Positions 10,349-20,530 are shown, counted from the stretch's first letter. The stretch is DNA of 23,975 nt from Paraglomus occultum (GCA_910592205.1 CAJVPJ010000479.1:1-23975), one strand, 5' to 3'. Numbers and translations are program-made. The notes: generated by a model from the letters alone, not told the origin.

Positions 10349-10453
10349 GTATTCTAACAAGTTGGTACTTGCGGGATGATAAGCTGCAAGTACGTTAATA
10401 TGCAAAACTCTAATCAATTTATAATTAATTTAGGTTCTCAACTTTTTTTTTGA
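10349..10453 (+). pseudogene. Eroded 3' coding tail of gene B
   Basis: This stretch still aligns with the last part of exon 4, intron 4 and exon 5 of gene A. The segment tattctaacaag matches tattctagtaag of A, agctgcaa then gtacgt matches the A donor, and tttaggttctcaac matches the A acceptor and last exon. The frame is broken by a stop at 10346 and by indels, and the relic intron is only 44 bp (10390-10433) against 79 bp in A. The last exon relic runs into a T tract and ends at tga 10451-10453. Confidence 0.65.
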
Positions 10454-10525
10454 AACACGTTTGTAGTTTACGGGTGGGTGTATTTAGTAGTTTACTTATG
10501 GTCGATATGGTTAACAGAGTTCCGA

Positions 10526-10531
10526 AATAAA
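10526..10531 (+). terminator. Probable poly(A) signal of gene B
   Basis: AATAAA in gaaataaaatcgtg aligns with the gene A signal. It lies about 180 bases after the present stop, because the B coding tail is shortened. Confidence 0.5.
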
Positions 10532-10704
10532 ATCGTGTACGTTTACTTTTATCTTGAATGTGTAATAATTTCGTGAATAAGCACGTAATTACATTTCGGA
10601 TGGTGGGCCGCTTCTTGAAAATGATCCGCGTGGGCTCAACAGAAAGCTTGATCTGTGATAAAAGCAGGTGCCTATGTTTGCTCGAAATTTCAAAATTAGA
10701 CTAA

Positions 10705-10718
10705 ACTAAGATCTTAGT
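10705..10718. promoter_or_regulatory. 14-bp perfect palindrome downstream of gene B
   Basis: actaagatcttagt is the counterpart of the site at 7057. It differs at positions 6 and 9, which pair with each other, so the symmetry is kept. Confidence 0.35.
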
Positions 10719-10750
10719 CTCTTGCTGCTCGTAACGTGAGAAATGAGTTA

Positions 10751-13092
10751 TCCAAAATTAACGATATAATTGATTGTTTGTTTGCTTGTAATTTTTTTTG
10801 TGCAATATTCTCAATAATATTTGCACAGTGTTGTGCAAAGATTTTGTTCTAAAGTTCTCCGCGACTGTCGCATTTTATTACAAAAAGCGTCAAACTATTT
10901 AGACCGCGCATATTATAGTATGTACTCAATAACGCCGACATCTGTAAAAAAGTTGTTAGAGACGTTTAAAAACATGCAAATATGTATCCGCTTACTTCAA
11001 AATCGAAAAACAGTTTCCTGAGCTCGAATGAAATCTATACGACTCTGTTGTACACGAAATCTTGCACGAATATGGGGTTACTTGCAAATATGGACATTTT
11101 TATCACAATTACTTGGACATTTTAAGTAGCTTCTTTTGACTTTTTCGTTCGTCGTTCGATTCCTAATTAACCGTCAAATACACGTTTACAGTAATTTTTA
11201 TGTAGATCTTTGCAATTATATATACGTACCTTATAAATGTCTACACACTTCTGAGGGGCTTATTTTTTATAGTCAGCAGTCTCTTGTCATTACTTCCACA
11301 AAAATTTTTCACCACGACAGAAAGTTATCATCTTTGTCATAATGATGATGAACGTAAACGTCATTCTTTTATAATAATAAATGAGTCCCAATAAAGCACA
11401 CAGATAGTACTATAGTGACGAGAGTTTGTATACACCCTTTTGTCATACGGTTATCATGATAAACTAAATCTATCAAATAACCAATAATAATAATGGCCAT
11501 TTTAACCAAGAAACATGTATTTTTTTTTTAAATTTAGTTTTATTCTTAGCGATTTGTGATTACCAGGCGATTATCATTCTTATATGTTTATGTAAAATTT
11601 TTTACATGCAAAAATCAATGTATAAAGTACCTTTTTGCGTCTCTATAATAGGTACATGTATCGTAAAATGAGGTTAGTAAAATATAAACGTGTGTACTGT
11701 TAATGGCGTATAATTATAAGTTATTCGAATAGAATACCTTATTCAAATAGCAAATACCTTATAGAAAATACCAGATAGTATTTTAGACATCATCATATTA
11801 CGACATGCGTTTAGTCCATATAAATATGTAGTACCAACATTCTTATGGGGAAGAGCTTGAACAAACAATAATCAATTTACATTTACGTCATTGAAAATTA
11901 TGACACCCTTATACAGATTATACAGTACATCAATGAGATAATAAATTTGAATAACCTAACCACAACCAAATGCTTTGTTTATTGTACGCTTCATTAGTAA
12001 CTAGAACTTAGATTTTTCACATGATTACATCATTACACAAATTTTCAGTATACTCTTCACCGTACATGAATTCTAATTTTCGCACTAACCCCTGTTGTCT
12101 GAATACAAACATTTTTATCGTCAACAGCATTTATTTCTTTCATTTTAATGGACAATAAAGCATATTTTTCCATCGTCATGTTATGATTACGGCAAACACA
12201 TCAAATGAGTCATTTCTTACGGTTACATAATGCCACTTTAAAGCAACAATGAATATGCCGTTACACTGTATAAAGGATTAATAAATTCATATAGATCGCC
12301 CAAATTTACATTCCCGGATTGCTTTACCGTTACGTGATAACCTATCTTATTATCGAAATCAACTGTTCCCTGGCTTTAAAAAAAAAACATCAATAAACTA
12401 AAAATGTTTCGAGTTCTTAATATTCACCATTGATTCTCTCCAAAACAATAAAACCGTCTCCCCTCTATCAATGACAACTCTTCACCCACCCCATAGTGGC
12501 GTCCTTCGGAAGAAGACTATACTCAATTTCCATGCGTCTCCCTGTTTATATTGTTCCCGTTTATTATATCCACTATCTATAAATATGGGTAACCAAAGAT
12601 AATAACATTACATGTCCATTAATTAGAAATATCTTTCCCTGAAATAGATCTTACTACTAATCCGTATAACCCAACAATTGCGATGGATGTAAATCAAATT
12701 CTAATGGTAGAGTATGCCTTGCACTTACTCAAATACCTCAATGCATTCTCAATGTACCATATGCAAGAAGAAAGTATCTGTCTCATTGCCATTTTAGGTC
12801 GATCTGTTGCTTCAAATTCTTTCGTAGAATATGGGATATTCTAAAATAGAAGAACATTTGCACTCTACTCTGGCATGATCGGTGCTTTTTTGCAAACAAT
12901 GACTATCTAATCCATCCTTGCGTTATGCCTGTGATTGGCTCCAATTTATTTGTCCGCTTCCCATTTATTCGCACATAATTCCCAAACGTCACCTACCGTC
13001 TGGCCACGAGCAACCCAGGTGTCAGATAGTTATAGTGAATTTGTTTCTCCTGCACATCTCGCAGATATGACTGATTTTCCTGATGAGATATA
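10751..13092. other. Long intergenic region, no supported gene
   Basis: Open frames are short and carry no recognised motif. Contents noted: direct repeats around taccttat at 11734-11780, and a stretch at 12370-12630 with faint similarity to 3620-3850. A less AT-rich open stretch at 12938-13092 ends at the transposon. Confidence 0.4.
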
Positions 13093-14020
13093 CAGGGGGT
13101 ACCAAAAGTATTGCGCGCTTTTATTTTTAGCCATAAAAAAATTTTTTATTAAGATAATAACCAATTTTATTTTATGTTCACAATTAATCCTTTAGCGTTT
13201 TGTATGTCCTCCATTAGCAGCGATCACAGCCTGAATTCTATTTGGCATTGATCGCACCAAGTCACGATACTTTTTCCAAAATCGCTTCTCAAATCTCTCC
13301 CATTACCTTTTCTAGTTCACCAACGTTTAGGCTGAGGATTGCATTTTCAAATTTCTACTAAAGCCCACAAGTTCTCTATTGGTTCAGAACTTCAAAAGCA
13401 CCTCTATATTTTGAGAGTGAAGAAACTCTCGTGCAATCTTCGACGTGTGGACGGGTACATTGTCTTTTGAAAAATGAACTTTTTTCTGGCTTGCTGGGAA
13501 AATGCTTTGAGTATGGGAACTGTATAAGTGGAATGTATCTCTTGCATACGTTTATTGATTTTAGCAGAATATCTATATATTGGAGTTTTTTTGTCTTGCT
13601 TATTTTTGAGAATCATAGCCTTCGATATTTGCGTTTTGGCAGTCGAGCAAGCATGGTCGATCTGATCGTTTTTTTAGAAAGTGGATTCATAAGCTGCAAG
13701 ATATCTTGTAATTGTTGATAACATCCTACAATCATTGCGATTTCTGTATTATGATGAGTTAATTTTTTGGCTGCAATAATGCTTCTTTTTGTGCAGAAGT
13801 TAATTCTTTACCAAGACCCATTACGCGGAAATTGAAAATGATAGAGATTTTAATCCCAATTTTTGCGAACCGTAAAAGATTAAACCAAACAATAAATAAC
13901 AAATTCATTTAAGTAACATATAGGAAATATAGTATAAGAATCACATGAGTGAGCAGTTTTATATTAACAAATTTATTAATTTAGTTAACTTTCGACCATG
14001 CAATACTTTTGGTACCCCTG
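13093..14020 (-). mobile_element. Decayed Tc1/mariner-family DNA transposon
   Basis: Terminal inverted repeats are cagggggtaccaaaagtatt on the left and the complement of aatacttttggtacccctg on the right (19-20 of about 22 bases agree), flanked by TA on both sides (13091-13092 and 14021-14022), the family's target duplication. The interior holds a minus-strand Tc1-like transposase relic. At 928 bp it is shorter than an intact member (about 1.3-1.6 kb), consistent with internal deletion. Confidence 0.88.
13192..13821 (-). pseudogene. Tc1-like transposase remnant
   Basis: Recognisable pieces in order: MGLGKELTSAQKEA near 13780-13821 (start of the DNA-binding helix-turn-helix part); FSQQARKKFIFQ followed, after a frame change, by DNVPVHTSK near 13440-13510 (the second catalytic Asp region); IENLWALVE near 13355-13390 (start of the last catalytic region); and DLVRSMPNRIQAVIAANGG near 13205-13265 (typical C-terminus). 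Several frameshifts and stops, and the loss of the first catalytic Asp region, make it non-functional. About 210 codons remain, against about 340 in intact relatives. Confidence 0.85.
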
Positions 14021-14799
14021 TATAATAAAAACTCTCATTACTCTCGCTTAGCAATAGGCTTTTTTCATGGAAAAACGAGCGTCAAATACTGCTTTGTTTT
14101 AATAAAAACAATTTAATTTCTGGATCTATTTCCGGATGGTTGCTGATTTTATGGTGACATATGTTATCGTTCTTTTCTATTGCTCGGTATTGCTGGACAA
14201 ATTTAACTTGCTCTTGTTTATTACTTTTGTTTGTCGAATTCAGTGCGGAATCCATGACATATTAATATAGCAAGTACATTAAATCTCAATTGATGGGATA
14301 TGACTCTCGATTTTGTCGCAACTGTAAAAGCTCCGAAATTTCAAAATACTGTATGAATACATCGTCAACTTTATGAATTTACTCATCCTTCCCTTTCTGC
14401 TATACATTGCTGATAAAATAGATATGCTTGACGACAAAGTAGTTGCCCTCGACTGTGACAATGGTTACGCAAAAGTCATTATACGCTTAATCCACCTTTC
14501 TCCAGACCTCACACCCTGAACGAAAATGGATTTCCTTTTATCTTAACCATACTGTCATATTAGTCACTTTCCAATTGTACTAACAAATAAACCACAAAAA
14601 TAATTTATACACATGTATGCTTTACAAAACAATTCCATAGCAATAAGTGACATCCAATTGCTTGGGAACAGGAATGTATTTGGGCAAATCAGCGAACCGA
14701 CATGTCGAAAATGAGAACAGCAAACTTCAACTATTATCACAATAATAACTCTATGATCGAACTTATTTAAAATTTAATAGTATTATAGTTATAGCTTGT

Positions 14800-14820
14800 A
14801 GCTTATGCTTCGCATAAGCT
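14800..14820. repeat. Perfect hairpin, 9-bp stem and 3-base loop
   Basis: agcttatgc, loop ttc, gcataagct. It stands alone, with no T tract directly after it and no gene immediately before it, so a terminator role is not supported. Confidence 0.6.
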
Positions 14821-15500
14821 TACGGATAAAGGTTGTTTATATACCAAAAAAAAGTTCGTAGTATTTGTTTTCCGCAAATCTCGCTTCGTTCGTTAATTCT
14901 CCGCAAAAGAAAAATAGCCAAATCTCGCCCACGTCCGTTAAATTACGCTTTTCCGTATCCGGCAGGTCGATTACGCTTAGTCCAATTTGGACAACAACTC
15001 AGAATAGATAATAAACAGTCGTGTTAATCACATCAACGCTACCTATTCACAAATATCGTATTATAGTCCATATTCCTTATTGTCTTACCAAACAAAAAAA
15101 AATTTGTTAGTATGTCATTTACTATACGTTGTATTTATTTCTAATATGTTCGAGAATTTGTCAAGCAATTTCTCTACCATTGACAAATATTTGAACTTAC
15201 TATGTCAAATGTTCTTTATTTGTACTGTCTATCATTATCTTAATTTGCTTCTCTCCAATCGTACTAAAAGGTTTATAATTATTATAACCTATCAATACTT
15301 TTTCCGATTTATGTCAATTGCGCAGATCAACCGTATGTTCTAATACTTACATAATCTACGCCGACACCTGCACCAAGTGTTTAATAATCAAAAATTGTAC
15401 GTCATCTATTCATAAATTTAAATGTCTCAGCGCATATGACCTTTATCATATACGCCACAACTGTTCATTTTTTCATAATTTCAGAATGTCTAACAAATTA

Positions 15501-15660
15501 TGGCGTTCATGGTAACCCCACCCATCATTACAATATTAATTGTTCAAAATGGTCTCTGAAATGTTTTCACAATGTCGATTCATCAAAATGCATTTGCCCA
15601 AAGTGTTAACGAATTCCTTGCGCGCTCATGGTAAGCTTACAATATTAATTGTTCGAAATG
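15501..15660 (+). repeat. Pair of direct repeats, period about 109 bp
   Basis: ttacaatattaattgttc followed by (a/g)aaatg occurs at 15528-15551 and 15637-15660 with 23 of 24 bases identical. Both copies are preceded by a gcg-tcatggtaa block. Confidence 0.7.
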
Positions 15661-16401
15661 ATTTTTAACCAATTTGTATCCACATCAAATCAAATCATTT
15701 TTGACTCAAACCAATCGACTTAATAAATTTACCGCACAATCGCCAATTATCAACCCGCGAAAAGTTATCATTAACCATTTAGCCACTCACACCATTTTTT
15801 TCGACGATATAACAAAAAAGTTTATAAGCGTAACTTGCATCACGTACAGATCTTTGTCATTATGTCTTATAATATTTTCTCATTCACTGATTACAAAGAT
15901 TCATTTGAATTAGATGCAATTATCTCACTTTTTTTACAGACACATACTAAAAATCGCTGCCAAAATACACACTAACCAATTAGAAATAATTGCCACACCA
16001 AAGACGTCGCTTATTACAACTTATTGCTTATAACCTTATCGCTTATCATCTAGCTATTTACTTATACAGTATTTACGTATTATTAGTCTTTTCCATTTGC
16101 AACCTCCGAACATGAATTATCCAAGTTACGAATCTCGCCTATGTCCATTGAAATTTCGTCGTCTCCCTAAAAGTCATTTGCTTAATCATACGCTTGCAAA
16201 ATTTAATACACTGCGCAGCGGGTCTTTTACTACTCTAGTTACTATGAAAAGTCACTGTAGAGAACATGTCCCGTACTTTGAGTATTCTTTCGATGTCTGT
16301 GACAGAGTGATTTCCCTTATTAAGACTACAACCATGCCACGTTCAAAACCACTTAGAATTTAGTTGGACATTTGAACTGATACGACTTGGCAAAATTTTA
16401 T

Positions 16402-16430
16402 TGTGTGACCAATACTTTTGGTCCTACCCT
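16402..16430. repeat. Solitary Tc1-like terminal-repeat relic
   Basis: ccaatacttttggtcctacc closely resembles the right end of the element at 13093-14020 (caatacttttggtacccctg). I found no partner end nearby on the left, so it may be a leftover of another, deleted copy of the same or a related family. Confidence 0.35.
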
Positions 16431-16578
16431 AATTGGTTACGCCCAATCAATTAACCTCACGTTACACTACATCTCGGGAGTATTAGTCGAAAAATTGGAG
16501 CTGACATACCAATACATTAAACACATTTGGTAAAAGTTTAATAATACTGTTTTTTGATATACTAATACATATACAAAA

Positions 16579-18129
16579 ATGGACTTATTATTATATCACA
16601 AAGCAGCCGAACAAGGAGATGCCAGTGCTCAATGTTATCTTGGTGTATGTTATTCTAATGGAATTGGAGTAGAAAAGGATGAACAAAAAGCAGTTGAATG
16701 GTATAAAAGAGCAGCTGAACAAGGAGATGCCAGTGCTCAATATAATCTTGGTGTGTGTTATGCCAATAGAACTGGAGTAGAAAAGGATGAACAAAAAGCA
16801 GTTGAATGGTATAAAAGAGCAGCTGAACAAGGGGTTGCCACTGCTCAATATAATCTTGGTGTGTGTTATGCCAATGGGACTGGAGTAGAAAAAGATGAAC
16901 AAAAAGCAGTTGAATGGTATAAAATAGCAGCTGGACAAGGATATGCCAGTGCTCAATATAATCTTGCTTCATGTTATTCTGATGGAACTGGAGTTGAAAA
17001 GGATGAACAAAAAGCAGTTGAATGGTATGAAAAAGCAGCAGCTGAACAGGGACATGCCAGTGCTCAATATAATCTTGGTGTACATTATTTCAATGGGACT
17101 GGAGTAGAGAAAGATGAACAAAAAGCAGTTGAATGGTATGAAAAAGCAGCTGAACAGGGACATGCCAGTGCTCAATATAATCTTGCTTCATGTTATTCCA
17201 ATGGAACTGGAGTAGAAAAGGATGAACAAAAAGCAGTTGAATGGTATAAAATAGCAGCCGAACAAGGAGATGCCAGTGCTCAATATAATCTTGGTGTATG
17301 TTATTCCAATGAAACTGGAGTAGAAAAAGATGAACAAAAAGCATTTGAATGGTATAAAATAGCAGCTGGACAAGGATATGTCAGTGCTCAATATAATCTT
17401 GGTATATGCTATGAAAATGGAACTGGAGTAGAAAAAGATGAACAAAAAGCATTTGAATGGTATAAAATAGCAGCTGAACAAGGATATGCCAGTGCTCAAT
17501 ATAATCTTGGTGTACATTATTTCAATGGGACCGGAGTAGAAAAAGATGAACAAAAAGCAGTTGAATTGTATAAAATAACAGCTGAACAAGGATATGCCAG
17601 TGCTCAATATAATCTTGGTATATGTTATTCTAATGGAACTGGAGTCGAAAAGGATGAACAAAAAGCAGTTGAATGGTATGAAAAAGCAGCTGAACAGGGG
17701 CATGCCAGTGCTCAATATAATCTTGCTTCATGTTATGAAAATGGAACTGGTGTAGAAAAGGATGAACAAAAAGCAGCTCAGTTGTATCAGAGTGCAGTCA
17801 AACAGGCACATACCTCAATACAAGTCAAAAATAGTAGGCATTATAGCAGAATGGTAGGAATTGAAAGGGACATTAAGAATGTAATTAACTTGTGTCAATT
17901 AGGAGCTAAAAATGGAAATCCTTATGCACAATATATGCTTGGTCTGTATTATGAAAACGGGGTTGGGGTAGAAGCAAATATTAAAAAAGCACTTGAATTT
18001 TATGAAAGAGCAGCTGAACAAGAATATAGTAAAGCAAAGAGTAAAGTGTATACTTATTATGAGAATGGGTCAGAAGTAAAGAGAAAAATAAGAGAGAAGA
18101 TTGAGTTATATAAAAGTGATAAGATGTAG
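16579..18129 (+). CDS. Sel1-repeat protein with near-identical tandem units
   Basis: Single exon, 516 aa. After an 8-residue lead (MDLLLYHK) come 14 Sel1-like units of 36 residues, the TPR-related helical hairpin that forms protein-binding solenoids. Units 1-11 (residues 9-405) follow the pattern AAEQG-ASAQYNLG-CY-NGTGVEKDEQKA-EWYK with few changes. Unit 5 has one extra alanine. Units 12-14 (406 to the end) are strongly diverged, and the protein ends lysine-rich. No signal peptide, membrane segment or kinase domain is visible. The start is supported by context acaaaATGgac and by an in-frame TGA at 16555-16557. The protein begins inside a Sel1 unit without a leading domain, so an upstream exon cannot be fully excluded. 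Sel1 proteins usually act as adaptors; the partner here is unknown. Family assignment is firm, the role is inference. Confidence 0.9.
   Translation: MDLLLYHKAAEQGDASAQCYLGVCYSNGIGVEKDEQKAVEWYKRAAEQGDASAQYNLGVCYANRTGVEKDEQKAVEWYKRAAEQGVATAQYNLGVCYANGTGVEKDEQKAVEWYKIAAGQGYASAQYNLASCYSDGTGVEKDEQKAVEWYEKAAAEQGHASAQYNLGVHYFNGTGVEKDEQKAVEWYEKAAEQGHASAQYNLASCYSNGTGVEKDEQKAVEWYKIAAEQGDASAQYNLGVCYSNETGVEKDEQKAFEWYKIAAGQGYVSAQYNLGICYENGTGVEKDEQKAFEWYKIAAEQGYASAQYNLGVHYFNGTGVEKDEQKAVELYKITAEQGYASAQYNLGICYSNGTGVEKDEQKAVEWYEKAAEQGHASAQYNLASCYENGTGVEKDEQKAAQLYQSAVKQAHTSIQVKNSRHYSRMVGIERDIKNVINLCQLGAKNGNPYAQYMLGLYYENGVGVEANIKKALEFYERAAEQEYSKAKSKVYTYYENGSEVKRKIREKIELYKSDKM
16603..17793 (+). repeat. Coding minisatellite: 11 units of 108 bp (one of 111 bp)
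   Basis: The units are nearly identical at the DNA level, with shared blocks such as gatgaacaaaaagcagttga and gccagtgctcaatataatct. Variant blocks (TTGCTTCATGTTAT, GGTGTACATTATTTC, GGTGTATGTTATTCT) are shuffled between units: ASCY types are units 4, 6 and 11, and VHYF types are units 5 and 9. The 3-base insertion gca in unit 5 keeps frame. Confidence 0.92.
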
Positions 18130-18188
18130 GTTTGTTACAGAGCTTTTGATATTGATGTAAATACAAGGGTTGTAAATTGGATAATAAT

Positions 18189-18194
18189 AATAAA
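18189..18194 (+). terminator. Probable poly(A) signal of the Sel1 gene
   Basis: AATAAA occurs in a short aat-repeat 60 bases after the stop codon. The assignment is by position only. Confidence 0.4.
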
Positions 18195-19660
18195 TTGCAT
18201 TTGCTGAATTCAAACTATAGCTATGAGGTTTTTATACTAATACCACTAGTAAGATGAATAATCTTGCACTTGGAAGTTTTAATTTTTACAGTATTAAACA
18301 ATAGATTTATAAATAATTACAAAGATATCTGTTACAATATGTTTCACATAAATAATAGCATTGTGTGTGTGGTCACATAAACAGTCAAGTTTCTATTTTC
18401 AGCTAAAATAATTTTCATACAAGGTAAACTAAATTGAGCATTTGGTTTAAACTTGACATAAATTTCTCTTCAATAGTGAGATGGTTGCAGTTGTTGACAG
18501 AAGAACAATGAAGACCAATACTAAAGTTATGCCATCTACTTACATTACTATTACAATATCTAACATTCATTGTAAAATGATTATTAATCACTGATTGCAT
18601 TATAGCCCAATAAGCTGATTGATGGATAAATAAAGTGCCAAGAATAATGTTTTGCCGTAATCCGTAAATAGAGACAAGGGTCAGGAATGACACACTTTGT
18701 AAACATTATAAATTTGACGTTGATCAAGATAGTCTTTTTCGCACCAATAGTACAGCTAGTATTTTTAATAAAATATTGATAAAGATTACGTAATAGTAAA
18801 GAAATGCCAATTGTATGCGACTGGTTTAAGTTTTATGAGCTTTTTTCAAGAATAACGTTGCAGGTGTAAATGTCTTTACACAATAAGCATTTATGTCGAC
18901 GGAAAGTAATAATAATAATATGTCTATATAGAGCATAGTAATAGATAAATAAACCTGGCTGGTAGGTTAAGTGCAAAATAACTATCTGATTGAGGTGAAT
19001 TACGAAATCTGTAATTTTGGTATCAGTTTACGCAATCGAAGTGGGTAATGTTGATTTTCTGCAAACTTATCCAATAAAGTAAGACCACAAGAGGGTAAAT
19101 GAAGGGAAGGCAAAATAAAAGGGGTGCTGCGTAATCATGTAAATACTGGCAACGTCAGCGCGCACGTCTGTGTCATTTTCCCTTTTCGTGGACAAGCAAG
19201 GCAACGAATGCCTATAATGTTAACTAGTTACTCCAGCGAACGGACGGTGAGTGAAGAAATACCAGTCCACAAAAACCGCAAACGCAGTATATTTTCCGCA
19301 ACAAAATTTTTCTCAACAAAACTGCTTGCCCAAGCCAAACTTATCACTGGTTCTGTCACGTAACTACTGTATGGTAAGTAAGGGTATAGTGAGTGTGTAA
19401 GGTATGGTGAGTGTGAGTAACGTTTAATAATAGCAAACACGTCTCACGACAAATAAGTGCTATATTAGTCAAACTTTTTAAGCAACGCTTGAAACGCTCT
19501 AAGACAACGAACGCTATTTGCGCAAATATAACATTTATCGAACTTTTTTGCAAGTGTCTGTCGTATTTCATAAATTGTAGGCAATTTTAAAGCAAATATA
19601 AATTAATAGTTGGGTGGTAGGAAAACTTTTGCGTGCAAGAATAACCTCTATTGTACTTTG
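18195..19660. other. Intergenic region, no supported gene
   Basis: No motif-bearing frame. A less AT-rich patch at about 19120-19360 carries an 79-codon open frame without recognisable features. A short tandem ggtat(a/g)gtgagtgtg lies at 19383-19397 and 19401-19415. Confidence 0.4.
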
Positions 19661-19664
19661 TCCT

Positions 19665-20045
19665 GGACAAGACGTTAAACTGTCATTTTGATATGTCAGA
19701 AATGGGAATTGGCGCTTACTAGCATGGTAGGCGAAAAGTTATAGGCGTTACATATAGTGAATAGAGCCTCTGGCTTAAGCATCTGTACTTGCAATCACTT
19801 GTACATTCAGATTGGTGGCAGCTGGGATCGCTGGACTTAAACCACTCTACTCACTTATAACGATGTATGGGAGATTATGATCGCTCATACCCCTCTAGGC
19901 TAGTGGTCGTCCTCGGCATGACGTTAAACGATCAGGTAAAAACAACTCCGCCCCAAAAATAAATATTACACATAGTGGATAGAGCCTCTGTAATGTACGG
20001 GAATTGCGATTACTTGTATATTTCAGACTGGTGGTGGCATCTTGG
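19665..20045 (+). repeat. Two degenerate direct-repeat units
   Basis: Unit 1 has gacgttaaac (about 19672), then catatagtgaatagagcctc, then ttgcaatcacttgtac and cagattggtgg. Unit 2 has gacgttaaac (about 19921), then cacatagtggatagagcctc, then ttgcgattacttgtat and cagactggtgg. The spacing differs, so indels have accumulated. Confidence 0.7.
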
Positions 20046-20119
20046 GAATTTAAAGTTAATTAGACACTTTATTATCATTTGCAATAATGGTAATATCGTA
20101 GGCTTGATTTAAATTTTCA

Positions 20120-20375
20120 TGGCAAGTATTATCGAATATTATTTACAAGCGGCAATTATTTATACTATTTGACGCCATGCGGCAGTTTACGTTGCCAAGC
20201 GGGTGAGTTTTCCCTATGCGGCAGTTTTTGTTGCTATGTACTATTATTAATCAGTTTGTGTAAGTCGGTCTGGATTAATATAGTGAGTATTAACCAATAT
20301 TATCTTTATAAGCGGCGAGTATTATATACAATTTTACGCCATGCGGGGTGAGTGTTTCCCCAATTAATTATCAAT
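20120..20375 (+). repeat. Degenerate direct repeats with gccatgcgg blocks
   Basis: The order attatt-acaagcggc, tatac-attt-acgccatgcgg, gggtgagt-ttcccc occurs at about 20138-20215 and again at about 20298-20362. A further short block ccctatgcggcagttt lies at about 20212-20227. Confidence 0.6.
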
Positions 20376-20494
20376 TTTGTAGACAATTGTCCAAACGTCA
20401 GAAGAGTTGCTATTTAGTGATTAGTTACATTAATATCATATATTTTTTCAATATGTGTACGTTACGTTAGAGTAGTGAGTAGAATACCAATTAA

Positions 20495-20530
20495 CATTAT
20501 TTACTAGTGCAAAGACCAATTAACATTGTT
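20495..20530 (+). repeat. Short direct repeat accaattaacatt
   Basis: The 13-base block occurs twice within about 35 bases, separated by atttactagtgcaaag. Confidence 0.6.

Larger units (their letters stand above)
7924..10750 (+). repeat. Segmental tandem duplication, right copy
   Basis: This is the partner of 4199-7100. It is direct, not inverted, and the two genes are read in the same direction. Divergence is substantial in third positions and in introns, apart from the 3' end of intron 1, so the duplication is not recent. Confidence 0.75.
14021..16578. other. Long intergenic region, no supported gene
   Basis: No protein motif in any frame. It contains the hairpin at 14800, a diverged repeat pair (about 14870-14965 and 16085-16180), the direct repeat pair at 15500-15660, and a terminal-repeat relic near 16410. 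The right end must hold the Sel1 promoter, but none of it is recognisable. Confidence 0.4.

Noticed and set aside
14800-14820. Hairpin as transcription terminator
   Set aside because: No gene ends nearby and no T tract follows. Stem-loop terminators are not expected for nuclear fungal genes.
16097-16363. 88-codon frame before the Sel1 gene
   Set aside because: It starts with TTG, has no motif, and part of it lies in the diverged repeat pair.
16591-17715. Several long open frames antisense to the Sel1 gene (up to 175 codons)
   Set aside because: They repeat with the 108-bp period and follow directly from the repeated sense codons. They are shadows of the Sel1 units.
19124-19363. 79-codon frame in a less AT-rich patch
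   Set aside because: No family resemblance, no convincing start context, and open frames on the other strand of the same patch. Treated as non-coding.
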